43,224 bases of DNA from Nanobdellota archaeon (GTDB taxonomy: Archaea; Nanobdellota; Nanobdellia; Woesearchaeales; WJKV01). The notes beneath the pieces were generated by a model. The model was not told the origin of the DNA. It saw only the letters and a program-made list of their open reading frames with translations, and did not search any database. How positions within the stretch are numbered: position 1 is the stretch's first letter; each line of letters begins with the position of its first letter. This document shows, one piece after another, positions 16,768-24,563 of the stretch. The position numbers were made by a program, and so were the translations under genes. The DNA is taken from positions 1-43,224 of the forward strand of contig JAGLWF010000010.1 of NCBI GenBank assembly GCA_023133595.1. The letters run 5' to 3'.

Positions 16768-18051
16768 TTATAACTGCAGAATATCGCCTGTTTTTGGAGT
16801 ATACACCTTTCTGTCCTTGAATTCAGATGCAAGAGATTTTATTGCATTGGGATTTCCGTGATTTAGTATAAGTATATTTGGATCAATGTGCCTTATGAAA
16901 TTAACCAGCTGTTTTCTTCCAGCATGCGCAGAAAAATCAAAACAATCCACAGTGCACGCAACTTTGGAGGTCTTGCCTTTGATCGTGATCCTTCCAGTGT
17001 CCAGCAATTGCCTGCCATGACTGTTTTCAGCCTGATAACCAGTTAGTACTAGTCCTGTCTTTGGATCATCTTTAAGAATATCCATATATTGTATTATCGG
17101 CCCACCAGTTACCATGCCTGATGTTGTGACAAAGATTCCTTGTTTCTTGGTTATCTTACGCCGGTTTTCTCTTCCAACAAAACGTGCATTGCTGATAGCT
17201 TTCATCAAAGCTTCTGGATCACGCAAAGTTGATGTTGCTTCCATGTAGACATTTGTCACGCGCTGCGCCATTCCATCAAGATAGATAGGGACATTAAATT
17301 TTCGTTTATTCAATAATATTAAGATCTCCTGCGCCCTGCCGACCGCAAACACCGCGATTATCACAGAACCACCTCTGCCAACTATTTCCTGAACTTTGTC
17401 AAGAAATGCTTCTTCTGTCTCAACTCTGGGAGTATGTTCTCGATCACCATAAGTTGATTCGCATATCAAGATGTCAACATTAGGCATTATGTCAGTGCCT
17501 TTCATCAGTTGTGTTGGAATAGTATTGAGATCGCCAGTGTATAATAATTTTTTTCCATCAAATTCCAGAAGTATGCTGCTGCTTCCAGGAATATGACCAG
17601 CATCAAAAAATTTGTATTTGTATCTTCCGACAGTACCTTCTCCATGAACACTTATACTTTTCATCAGCATCTCTATACGTTCAATATCATAGGCAGTGTA
17701 TGCAACATGCCTTTCCTTGAACCCCGCGATCTTCAACGCATCCCGGAGCAGGATATATGTTGTTTCTTTTGTGCCTTCAGTGCAGAAGATCGGACAGTTA
17801 AGACCAAAGTGATCGAACAAAGGAAGTGCACCGCTATGATCCAGATGCGCGTGCGAAATAAAGACAGCTTTTATTTTTGGAAGATCCACCCTGCTCGGAT
17901 AGTCGATATATTCATCTCTTTTTCGCGCGATATTATCAGGGTATTCCACAATCTCGCCGACTTTAATGCCAGCATCAAGAAGAATCTCATCATTTATCTC
18001 TATACAGCTTCTGCCAACTTCCTGCCCTGCACCATGAAACTCTATCTTCAT
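16768..18051 (-). CDS. Beta-CASP metallo-beta-lactamase nuclease (CPSF/RNase J-like)
   Basis: The 427-aa protein has the metallo-beta-lactamase core with HxHxDH (H67, H69, D71, H72 in SHAHLDHSG), DAGHIPGSSS and YTGDLN, then the beta-CASP insertion and a C-terminal HAGR and LNHGNP. Such proteins are RNA endo/exonucleases. It lacks the N-terminal KH domains of archaeal aCPSF1, so it resembles the aCPSF2 type. The frame extends to 18225, but that extension translates repeat A2. The ATG at 18051 preceded by GGTGAT is the true start by family alignment (MKIEFHGAGQEVG). Confidence 0.93.
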   Translation of the reverse strand: MKIEFHGAGQEVGRSCIEINDEILLDAGIKVGEIVEYPDNIARKRDEYIDYPSRVDLPKIKAVFISHAHLDHSGALPLFDHFGLNCPIFCTEGTKETTYILLRDALKIAGFKERHVAYTAYDIERIEMLMKSISVHGEGTVGRYKYKFFDAGHIPGSSSILLEFDGKKLLYTGDLNTIPTQLMKGTDIMPNVDILICESTYGDREHTPRVETEEAFLDKVQEIVGRGGSVIIAVFAVGRAQEILILLNKRKFNVPIYLDGMAQRVTNVYMEATSTLRDPEALMKAISNARFVGRENRRKITKKQGIFVTTSGMVTGGPIIQYMDILKDDPKTGLVLTGYQAENSHGRQLLDTGRITIKGKTSKVACTVDCFDFSAHAGRKQLVNFIRHIDPNILILNHGNPNAIKSLASEFKDRKVYTPKTGDILQL

Positions 18052-18117
18052 CGTATCACCAAGAAATTCAGAAAGAAGAGTATGTTTAAATATCTTTCTT
18101 AGGCACGTATATGCATA

Positions 18118-18213
18118 GCCATTGCTGCCAAGTGTAGCTCTCTGACTTTTTGTACAAAATACATAGATTCGCCTTCTAAAGCAGAAAACAATGCTAGCGA
18201 AACGGGCAATGGC
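18118..18213 (+). repeat. Interspersed element type A, copy A2
   Basis: This 96-bp copy has ends GCCATTGC and GCAATGGC (8 bp paired); the inner part of the usual 11-bp stem is disrupted (GGG in place of CAG). Boxes are CAAGTGTAGCT, TAGATTCGCCTTCT and TAGCGAAACG. Confidence 0.85.
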
Positions 18214-18220
18214 TCGAATA

Positions 18221-18315
18221 TGCATAGCACGCTACGTTAGCTCATTAAATCTTATCATTAAACCGAGTCTATGTTACTTAATCGTTTACTAGAAGACTAC
18301 GCTAGGTGCTATGCA
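18221..18315 (-). repeat. Interspersed element type B, copy B3 (reverse)
   Basis: This 95-bp copy has ends TGCATAGCAC and GTGCTATGCA (10 bp perfect). Read on the minus strand it carries CTAGCGTAG and TAGACTCGG boxes. It overlaps the last 14 nt of the DUF1385 gene. Confidence 0.82.
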
Positions 18316-19198
18316 TGTTCTTTGGCACAACAGCTTTCAATGCTTTTATTGCAACTTCGATCTGACTGTCGTCTGGTTCTCGCGTAGTGATCATCTGGAG
18401 TAAAAGCCCAGGTGCAATCAGGATACGTATCAACCAATTATTTTGATGGCATGCTCCAAACTTAAGAAATTCATACGAGAATGCTGCGATTATTGGAATG
18501 AATGCAAGCCGCACAATAAACTTGATTATCCAAAGCGGACTGGTTACAATTGAAAATAATAAGATGCTGATCACCAAGACAAGAACGATCAATGTGGTTC
18601 CGCACCTAGGGTGCAGTGCTGAAAAACCTCTTGCATTCTTCACTGTCAATTTTTTTCCAGCCTCAAAACAGAAAACACTTTTGTGTTCCGCTCCATGGTA
18701 CTGGAACAACCTCTTGACATCGCTCATAAAAGATATGCTTACTATGTAGGCAAGAAAAATTCCTATCCGGATCACACCATCAACAACATTGAACACAAAA
18801 CCGTCCGAGGTTGTGACCAATCTTGTGAGAAATAATGGAAGCAGGATAAATAATCCGATCGCAAGCCCGATCGAGATCAGGATTGTGAATGCAATCGACC
18901 AATTGCTTATCTTCTCTTTCTTTCCTTTCTTGGATGTTTCCTCTTCAACAGCAACATTTGCAGAGAATGTCAAAGCTTTTATCCCTATGATCAAAGTTTC
19001 AAACAAAACAACAATACCTCGTATCAATGGAAGGTTGAAGAATTTGCTTCTATAGACAATGGATTTTAACCTTTCTTTTTTGACCACGATCTTTTTGTTG
19101 GGTTTTCTGACAGCAATCGCCATTCTATCTTTGGACTTCATCATCACGCCCTCGATCACTGCCTGCCCGCCGACAACGGGTTTTGCTGTATCTGCCAT
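18302..19198 (-). CDS. DUF1385 (YqhQ-like) membrane protein
   Basis: The 298-aa protein matches the DUF1385 family: N-terminal GGQAVIEGVMMKS, central QYHGAEHKSVFCFE and ALHPRCGTTL, and about five transmembrane segments. The role of the family is not settled. Its C-terminus is odd: the last residues MHST and the TAG stop are encoded inside repeat B3, so the element landed in or at the 3' end of the gene and rewrote the tail. A TATA box (TTTATATA, about 19222-19229) is centred 27 nt from the ATG, and repeat B4 lies just upstream of that promoter. Confidence 0.9.
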   Translation of the reverse strand: MADTAKPVVGGQAVIEGVMMKSKDRMAIAVRKPNKKIVVKKERLKSIVYRSKFFNLPLIRGIVVLFETLIIGIKALTFSANVAVEEETSKKGKKEKISNWSIAFTILISIGLAIGLFILLPLFLTRLVTTSDGFVFNVVDGVIRIGIFLAYIVSISFMSDVKRLFQYHGAEHKSVFCFEAGKKLTVKNARGFSALHPRCGTTLIVLVLVISILLFSIVTSPLWIIKFIVRLAFIPIIAAFSYEFLKFGACHQNNWLIRILIAPGLLLQMITTREPDDSQIEVAIKALKAVVPKNMHST

Positions 19199-19247
19199 TT
19201 TAAAAGCAGATTTGAAGTCTATATATAAATCTTATGTGTGAATATAT

Positions 19248-19343
19248 GTGCATAGCACCAAGCGTAGCTTTCGATAAAACAGTCAAGTTTATTAGACTCG
19301 ACTTCGGGATACAATCTTTGATCTAGCGAAGCGTGCTATACCC
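19248..19343 (+). repeat. Interspersed element type B, copy B4
   Basis: This 96-bp copy has left end GTGCATAGCAC and a decayed right end GTGCTATACCC (7 bp still paired). Boxes are CAAGCGTAGCTTTC, TAGACTCGACTTC and TAGCGAAGCG. It lies between two divergent promoters. Confidence 0.85.
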
Positions 19344-19392
19344 GTACGTGTGAATCAATATATTTATATCAGAGGATGCTGTTCCCTAGAAG

Positions 19393-20124
19393 ATGGCATT
19401 TTCACAAAATCTCAAAGTGTTCATGGACTGTCTTTCTTATATTTCTAATGCTGAATCTGACAAACTCTATGATTTCAGCAGGACAAAAGCAAACTACTAC
19501 ATGCAGACAGGCAGGGCTAAACTGGACGAGCTGAAAAAAGAGATATCATCTATCTCAGTTGATGCAAAAAATCTGCAAAAGACCAATCAATTGCTTCAAA
19601 TATTGAACAGGATCGAAGAATTATACGAACAAAAGCAAATAGAAGAGATGAAAAAGTTAATCGAACAGGTTGCAGAACTTTATGCTGATCTGGATATCAA
19701 AACAAGTCCAGCAAAAACAAGCATAATGTCAGATCTGCCGGATTTTCCATTCACAATCCAAAGCGAGCTGAAAGCAGATCTGGAAGAGCTTCAGAAATGT
19801 TTTGATTCACAATGCTATCGCGCGTCAATAGTATTGTGCGGAAGGATGCTGGAAATCGCATTACACCATCTTTATTTCGAAAAGACAAACAATGATCTTC
19901 TTGAGACTGCTCCTGGAATCGGTCTTGGAAAGATCATTGCGAAATTATCAGAAAATGGCATCGAGCTTGGTCCGGGATTGAACGAGCAGATACATCTTAT
20001 CAATAAAGTGCGGATCAGTTCTGTGCACAAGAAAAAAGAATTGTTTATACCATCAAAAGAACAGACACACGCAATGATTCTCTATACATCAGACATTCTA
20101 AAAAAAATTTTCAAGAAAGAGTAA
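19393..20124 (+). CDS. HEPN/DUF4145-like protein
   Basis: The protein has 243 aa. The N-terminal half is coiled-coil rich (KLDELKKEISSIS, NRIEELYEQKQIEEMKKLIE). From about residue 120 a DUF4145-type HEPN-like domain follows: CYRASIVLCGRMLEIALHHL, LGKIIAKLSENG, then VRISSVHKK, which fits the R-x4-H motif of HEPN RNases. It stands alone without an MNT partner, so a defence or stress role is only a guess. A TATA box (TATTTATA, about 19359-19366) lies some 27-30 nt before the ATG. Confidence 0.65.
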   Translation: MAFSQNLKVFMDCLSYISNAESDKLYDFSRTKANYYMQTGRAKLDELKKEISSISVDAKNLQKTNQLLQILNRIEELYEQKQIEEMKKLIEQVAELYADLDIKTSPAKTSIMSDLPDFPFTIQSELKADLEELQKCFDSQCYRASIVLCGRMLEIALHHLYFEKTNNDLLETAPGIGLGKIIAKLSENGIELGPGLNEQIHLINKVRISSVHKKKELFIPSKEQTHAMILYTSDILKKIFKKE

Positions 20125-20126
20125 AG

Positions 20127-20144
20127 AAAAAATAAAATAAAAAA
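20127..20144 (-). terminator. T-rich terminator region between convergent genes
   Basis: On the minus strand the 21-nt gap between two convergent stops reads as T7, T4 and T6 runs. It should end the lipoprotein message; the opposite strand is A-rich. Confidence 0.45.
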
Positions 20145-20145
20145 A

Positions 20146-20754
20146 TCAATTATATGGCTCTACATATTTCTCTTTTGCCTCTTCACAGATAGGTATGCTC
20201 AGAGGACAGTAGAGTTTTGTTGCTGTCGCTTCATCCCATGTGTAAGCAAATGGAATGTCTCCGCAATTCGCCTCATCTTCACACTGTGGAGAAGTTCCGA
20301 AGAACAGATCGTCGTAGACATCCAGGTCCCATGTCTTTGCTTCACCGTCTGGAAAAGTCACGATTGTTATTGCATATTCTTCAATCTGTGTGACCTCAAA
20401 ATTTACACCCCACCAGATAAGCCTGTTTCCAAGTTTGTTCCTGAATGCTATTTCCTTCAAGAATTCAGGTGCATGGTATGAGCCCGCTCTCTGATCTCCA
20501 GGTGTGCCCTGCATATATTCGCTTGTCTCGACAAACATCTCAATGTCTGTTTTCTCTGGAGCTTCTGGTTCTCCATCTTCTGGTGCAGCTTCTGCTTCAA
20601 GTTCTGGCATGTCCGCAGCTGGCAGTGCTTCTGGAGCAGCTTCTGCTTCTGGTTCAGCCATATCTTCAGCAGGTGGTGCTTCTGGAGCTTGTGGAGCACA
20701 TGCTGTCAATGCAAGCAGTAGAAGTACGCACAAGATTGCAATAAGTTTCTTCAT
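20146..20754 (-). CDS. Lipoprotein with Ala/Pro/Glu-rich stalk
   Basis: The protein has 202 aa. A signal peptide ends in the lipobox LTA-C. Residues about 20-70 are a low-complexity stalk with two near-copies of an EAEAAPEALPAADMPE-like unit, followed by a globular domain with several Cys (CEDEANC, YCPLSIPIC) that may form disulfides outside the cell. I see no known family. A frame starting at 20802 exists, but ATG 20754 has AGAGGTGA just upstream and begins the signal peptide directly. Confidence 0.8.
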   Translation of the reverse strand: MKKLIAILCVLLLLALTACAPQAPEAPPAEDMAEPEAEAAPEALPAADMPELEAEAAPEDGEPEAPEKTDIEMFVETSEYMQGTPGDQRAGSYHAPEFLKEIAFRNKLGNRLIWWGVNFEVTQIEEYAITIVTFPDGEAKTWDLDVYDDLFFGTSPQCEDEANCGDIPFAYTWDEATATKLYCPLSIPICEEAKEKYVEPYN

Positions 20755-20890
20755 TATTTCACCTCTTTCTGGTTTTTCAAAATATACATTTATAATATTC
20801 ATTTATATAAACGCATATATAAATCTTTTTATGATTTCTTGTGTTTTTGATTCATAAGATTTATAAATTGAAGCGATGTTTCTGGTTCAT

Positions 20891-21979
20891 ATGAAAAGAT
20901 TGATGTTAGCAATTCTTATCATCAGCTTAATTTTATTTAGTGGATGTGCTGAGATTGAAAAAGACACAGATATTCCGCATTCTGAAGATTGGAAGCAGAT
21001 TGAAGAGCTTCTTTATCAGCAGTGCAAAGGACGGATCAGAGAGGATTGGGATATCATGGGTCCATTATATTCATTCACTGAAGATTCTTTTGAATACAAG
21101 GATCTGAAACGGATTGCAAAGCTTGCATTCAGGACAGTATCTGTGTTGAGTTGTGATTATACTATAACAAAGATAAAATTTAATGGAGACATTGCATTTG
21201 TATCCGCAGACCATCATGTAAAAGAGCTGGAAAGGAAAAATCCAAGAAACAAGAGGGAAGTGACTGTAAGTCTTCCGCCAAAAGATGATCCTAATTTTCT
21301 GAAGATGATAAAATTAGATGGAGAATGGAAATTCTGTCCAGCAGAAGATTGTTTTGGAGAACATTCTGATAAAATCTCATGTGAAGACGGAACAATGGTC
21401 GAGGATGAGAAAGATTGCCCTATTCTTGATATTGAATTTTATTCTGAGAAAAATCTAGAGGAATGTGTAGAAAATCAACCAGACATAGAAAGGGTCCTTC
21501 ACAAAAATATCGGCCCATTCCTATTGAATCCAGCTTCAATCTCAGCATCAATAAACGATACTAAATTATACAAGGCAAGTGAAAACAAGATTGGCAAATT
21601 TGATATTGTCACATCATATTCAGCTGATTATCAACAGATGGGGAATAATAAACGTATGTTCAGCATGGCATATCTTGAAGTAGGTGATGAGCTCGATTTC
21701 AAAAGATATGTAAAAGAAACGCACGACATACTTAGAGAATTGTTGGAGAAATATAACAACACAAGAGAAGAAGATATCGAATTTGGAGGCACTATTGCAA
21801 ATATTGTATATTTTCCTACTGCGCGACAAGATATGAAAACTATTACAATAACAAAACGTGCTTATATATATATTCCAGAAAAAAATGTTATTTACCGCTT
21901 CCTGTTCAATGACTGGTTGGTTGATAAAGATGTTTCCAGGATTATAGGTACATATTTCAATAATCTTTGTGAAGTCTAA
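20891..21979 (+). CDS. Lipoprotein, unknown function
   Basis: The protein has 362 aa and a lipobox FSG-C after a hydrophobic leader, so it should be membrane-anchored by lipid. The N-terminal third (to about residue 140) resembles a small nuclear-transport-factor-like fold in its pattern, but this is weak. Cys pairs occur at FCPAEDCFG and nearby. The ATG at 20876 is in frame, but the TATA box TTTATAAA (20860-20867) is centred about 27 nt before ATG 20891, which fits the leaderless pattern of neighbours. Repeat B5 follows the stop immediately. Confidence 0.75.
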   Translation: MKRLMLAILIISLILFSGCAEIEKDTDIPHSEDWKQIEELLYQQCKGRIREDWDIMGPLYSFTEDSFEYKDLKRIAKLAFRTVSVLSCDYTITKIKFNGDIAFVSADHHVKELERKNPRNKREVTVSLPPKDDPNFLKMIKLDGEWKFCPAEDCFGEHSDKISCEDGTMVEDEKDCPILDIEFYSEKNLEECVENQPDIERVLHKNIGPFLLNPASISASINDTKLYKASENKIGKFDIVTSYSADYQQMGNNKRMFSMAYLEVGDELDFKRYVKETHDILRELLEKYNNTREEDIEFGGTIANIVYFPTARQDMKTITITKRAYIYIPEKNVIYRFLFNDWLVDKDVSRIIGTYFNNLCEV

Positions 21980-21980
21980 G

Positions 21981-22008
21981 CGTATGTGTATAGCACCAAG
22001 CGAAGCTT
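21981..22008 (+). repeat. Truncated element type B, copy B5
   Basis: Only the left end is left: CGTATGTGTATAGCACCAAG followed by CGAAGC, which may be a deletion joint between the left and right boxes. The sequence then runs into TTTTAAAAATT, the likely TATA box of truD. Confidence 0.7.
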
Positions 22009-22048
22009 TTAAAAATTCTTAGGTTCTTTATTCATTTTGTGAAGGACA

Positions 22049-23002
22049 ATGTATAAACTAAAGCATCTGGCAGAGGATTTTGTGGTTGAGGAGATCTTTG
22101 AGCCTCGTACACGTGAAGGAGGATACACCTATTTCTCTGTGAGGAAGAGAAATTATGGCACTCTTGATGCTGTCCGTAAAATCGCTAATGCATTGAGAGT
22201 TCCAGCAAGGAAAATTGGCTTTGCAGGCGCAAAAGACAAGAGGGCAGTGACCACTCAATATATGTCAGTGTTGGGGGATTTCCAGGAAAAATTAAAGAAA
22301 ATAAATATCAGCGACATTGAACTCAAAGTTATAGGAACATCAGATGCACCGATTTCTTTAGGCGTTCATGAGGGAAACAGATTCAGGGTCACCATACGAA
22401 ATCTGGACCCGAAATATGTTGAAAAATTCAAAAAGAAAATTGGCAGAAAGAAAAATATCATATTCGTGAATTATTTCGGGGAACAGAGAGTTTCTAAGAA
22501 TAATGTCCCGGTCGGCAGATTTCTTCTTCAACGGAAATTTAAAGAGGCTGTGGAATTGATCAATGAACAAGAAGTTGCCGATTATCTTAAAGAACATCCT
22601 ACTGATTATCTGGGAGCGATCAAAGTCCAGCCAAAAAGGATCATATCATTCTACCTGCACGCATATCAATCCCACATCTGGAACGAATGTGCCAGGCAAA
22701 CAAAAGCAGAGGAAATTCCGATTGTTGGTTATGCCACAAGATTTAGGAATAAAAGGATAGAAGAGATTGCAATGCATATATTAAAATCAGATCACCTTGA
22801 ATTGCGCGATTTCATTATGCGGGAGATCCCGAACATTTTCACAGAAGGGGAAATACGCCAAAGGAAAGTCCTGGCAAAGAATGTAAAGATCGAAGAGATT
22901 GTAGAAGACGAATTTTTCAAGGATAAAAACAAAGCAATCCTTACATTCAGCCTGCCAAAGAGCAGTTATGCTACTGTCTTTATTGCTTCTCTTTTTGAAT
23001 AG
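22049..23002 (+). CDS. truD: tRNA pseudouridine synthase TruD
   Basis: The 317-aa enzyme makes pseudouridine 13 in tRNAs. The signature GFAGAKDKRAVTTQY carries the catalytic D63; NYFGEQRVS and FYLHAYQSHIWNE are further family blocks. It is short for an archaeal TruD because the inserted TRUD subdomain is reduced. GAAGGA lies 4 nt before the ATG. The likely TATA box at about 22006-22014 sits at the edge of repeat B5. Its 3' end overlaps the convergent adenylate kinase gene by 23 nt. Confidence 0.95.
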   Translation: MYKLKHLAEDFVVEEIFEPRTREGGYTYFSVRKRNYGTLDAVRKIANALRVPARKIGFAGAKDKRAVTTQYMSVLGDFQEKLKKINISDIELKVIGTSDAPISLGVHEGNRFRVTIRNLDPKYVEKFKKKIGRKKNIIFVNYFGEQRVSKNNVPVGRFLLQRKFKEAVELINEQEVADYLKEHPTDYLGAIKVQPKRIISFYLHAYQSHIWNECARQTKAEEIPIVGYATRFRNKRIEEIAMHILKSDHLELRDFIMREIPNIFTEGEIRQRKVLAKNVKIEEIVEDEFFKDKNKAILTFSLPKSSYATVFIASLFE

Positions 23003-23642
23003 AATCAACCAACCCAACAATTCTTTTGAAGACTTCTTCCGGAGTCCCAATACCATCCACTTCTTTGAGAATCCCAAGCGTAGTATAATATTCTTTCAAA
23101 GGTTCTGTCAATCTATGATATTCTTGGAATCGTTTCTTGACAATCCCTGGCTTTTCATCAGCCCTCTGTGTCAGGCCTTTGTTGCACTTGTCGCATATAC
23201 CAAGAGTCTTTGGTTTAATATATTTCACATGATAGATAAAACCGCATTTTGGACAGCTCCATCTGCCAGATATCCGTTCAACTGCAACTTTTTCTGGAAC
23301 AAGAACATCACAGACCAGATCTATTTTCATTTCTTTGCTTTCAAGATATTCATCTAGAAATTCTGCCTGCTTTATTGTACGCGGATATCCATCAAAGATC
23401 AGTCCTTTTCTGTTTCTGATGCTATCAATCTTTTTTGCAACAATCTTTGCCATTAATTCGTCTGGAAATAATTTTCCAATCTTCATGAACTCTTCACTTT
23501 CTTTTCCAAGCTTAGTGCCTTTTTCAATCTCTGATCTCAAGATTACTCCTGTCCCAATTACTGTAAAGCCGTATTTCGCATTGAGCATTCTTGCATATGT
23601 CCCTTTCCCGCTTCCAGGCGGTCCTAACAAGATGATGTTCAT
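22980..23642 (-). CDS. adk: Adenylate kinase with zinc-binding LID
   Basis: The 220-aa enzyme interconverts AMP, ADP and ATP. P-loop GPPGSGKGT (7-15), FDGYPRT and the LID with four Cys (C130, C133, C150, C153: CPKC and CDKC) identify the long bacterial-type Adk with structural zinc, not the short archaeal AdkA. It complements AMP phosphorylase in adenylate turnover. TTTTATAA just after the tRNA-Thr gene lies about 30 nt before the ATG and may be its promoter. The C-terminus overlaps truD on the other strand. Confidence 0.96.
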   Translation of the reverse strand: MNIILLGPPGSGKGTYARMLNAKYGFTVIGTGVILRSEIEKGTKLGKESEEFMKIGKLFPDELMAKIVAKKIDSIRNRKGLIFDGYPRTIKQAEFLDEYLESKEMKIDLVCDVLVPEKVAVERISGRWSCPKCGFIYHVKYIKPKTLGICDKCNKGLTQRADEKPGIVKKRFQEYHRLTEPLKEYYTTLGILKEVDGIGTPEEVFKRIVGLVDSIQKEKQ

Positions 23643-23691
23643 TTTAGAATCGATCTCTATCCCTCCATGATTATAAAAGCCCCTGGGGAGA

Positions 23692-23737
23692 CATGCAGAA
23701 AAACTGCGTTTTTCTGGGTTTAAAACACAGTTTTAAA
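23692..23737 (-). other. Non-canonical tRNA intron at position 59/60 (T loop)
   Basis: Around the junctions, TGCA pairs with TGCA (4 bp), flanked by 3-nt bulges AAT on the 5' side and TGT on the 3' side; cutting after the second base of each bulge restores the T loop. AAAACTG/CAGTTTT forms a 7-bp stem inside the intron. This is a bulge-helix-bulge-like substrate of the archaeal splicing endonuclease. Confidence 0.75.
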
Positions 23738-23759
23738 TTTGCACTCCCGACCTGCTGAT

Positions 23760-23774
23760 TTCATGCTTGAAAGA
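23760..23774 (-). other. tRNA intron at position 37/38
   Basis: A 15-nt intron lies in the canonical place. CTTG can pair with CATG (3 of 4) between bulges TAT and AAA, and cutting after the second base of each gives loop CTTGTAA. The helix is a relaxed form of the bulge-helix-bulge. Confidence 0.75.
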
Positions 23775-23861
23775 TACAAGTCAGCCGCAATAGCTACTAT
23801 GCTACAGGGGCATGTCTATAAAGAATTTAGAAGCTATTTATAAGGTTTTTGTAGAGTATAA

Positions 23862-23957
23862 CCATTGCTGCCAAGTGTAGCCTTCTTACTTTTTCTACAA
23901 ATATACATAGACTCGTCTTCTAAAGCTGAGAGCAAAGCCAGCAGAACGCAGCAATGG
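23862..23957 (+). repeat. Interspersed element type A, copy A3 (solitary)
   Basis: This 96-bp copy has ends CCATTGCTGC / GCAGCAATGG (10 bp perfect), boxes CAAGTGTAGCC and TAGACTCGTCTTCTA, and a weakened third box CAGAACGC. It has no B partner, unlike most other A copies. It lies between the tRNA-Thr promoter and the next gene end. Confidence 0.85.
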
Positions 23958-23970
23958 CTCTGTAAAGAAG

Positions 23971-24537
23971 TTAAGCTCGCTTTGGAGCTGTTATCTCAGC
24001 TACCATCTCACTGCCCATAAGCTTGAAGTATCGTTTGATCAAGGTATGGAGTTTGCTGTAGATGAATACCAGTGTGCCTTCTTCTTCTTTTGCTTCTGCA
24101 GCCATTATCTTTTCATCATAATGTTTTGCAAAATTTTTCATGAGCCAGTGTTTCTTGATTTTCTTCTGATAATCTGTCTCAAGATATCCTTTTAGTGTGA
24201 TCTTTATTTCACCTTTGTCCATCTTCACTTTCTTTCCTTCAATCATGATCTCTGTTTCAGAGATTGCAGTTCCCTGGAAATCAACATTGATGACCCATTG
24301 ATAATAATCAGTCACTTCATTTTTTGAAGCCCATGCAATGATTATTTCTTTTGGCGCTCCTTTCTCTACATACTGTGTCTCAAAAATATCAGAATCAGCT
24401 CCGCTTCCATAATCTGGATAGCCAGATGCGACAAATCCATTCTCTACAAGATAATCGTGTATCACCTTATAGACTTCCTTGAAGCTGAAAACACCTTTGT
24501 ATGTCACAGCAACTTTGGGCATATCTTTCTTAGCCAT
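23971..24537 (-). CDS. Conserved-looking hypothetical protein
   Basis: The protein has 188 aa, is soluble and mixed alpha/beta, with no signal peptide and no motif I can assign. The first part (VAVTYKGVFSFKEVYKVIHD) and the ordered, charged sequence read like a real folded protein, and codon use matches its neighbours. A TATA box (GTTTAAATA) around 24561-24569 overlaps the 3' end of the PHP gene and is centred about 28 nt before the ATG, so it has its own leaderless message. Confidence 0.75.
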   Translation of the reverse strand: MAKKDMPKVAVTYKGVFSFKEVYKVIHDYLVENGFVASGYPDYGSGADSDIFETQYVEKGAPKEIIIAWASKNEVTDYYQWVINVDFQGTAISETEIMIEGKKVKMDKGEIKITLKGYLETDYQKKIKKHWLMKNFAKHYDEKIMAAEAKEEEGTLVFIYSKLHTLIKRYFKLMGSEMVAEITAPKRA

Positions 24538-24563
24538 TATAAAAATAAAGAATAATATCGTAT

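Larger units (their letters stand above)
18111..18316. mobile_element. Composite repeat unit A2+B3
   Basis: ATGCATAGC (18111-18119) and GCTATGCAT (18308-18316) are 9-bp outer inverted repeats around an A element (plus) and a B element (minus), as at 7833 and 25308. The right end intrudes into the 3' end of the DUF1385 gene and supplies its last codons and stop. Confidence 0.75.
23678..23811 (-). tRNA. tRNA-Thr (TGT) with two introns
   Basis: The acceptor GCCCCTG (23811-23805) pairs with CAGGGGC, discriminator T. Anticodon stem GCTGA/TCAGC; removing 15 nt (23760-23774) leaves loop CTTGTAA with anticodon TGT. T stem GGGAG/CTCCC; removing 46 nt (23692-23737) leaves a 7-nt T loop TGCAAAT. The mature length is 73 nt. 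A TATA box CTTATAAATAG lies at about 23835-23845. G55 replaces the usual T, and the D loop (AGTAGCTA) lacks GG. CCA is not encoded. Confidence 0.85.
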
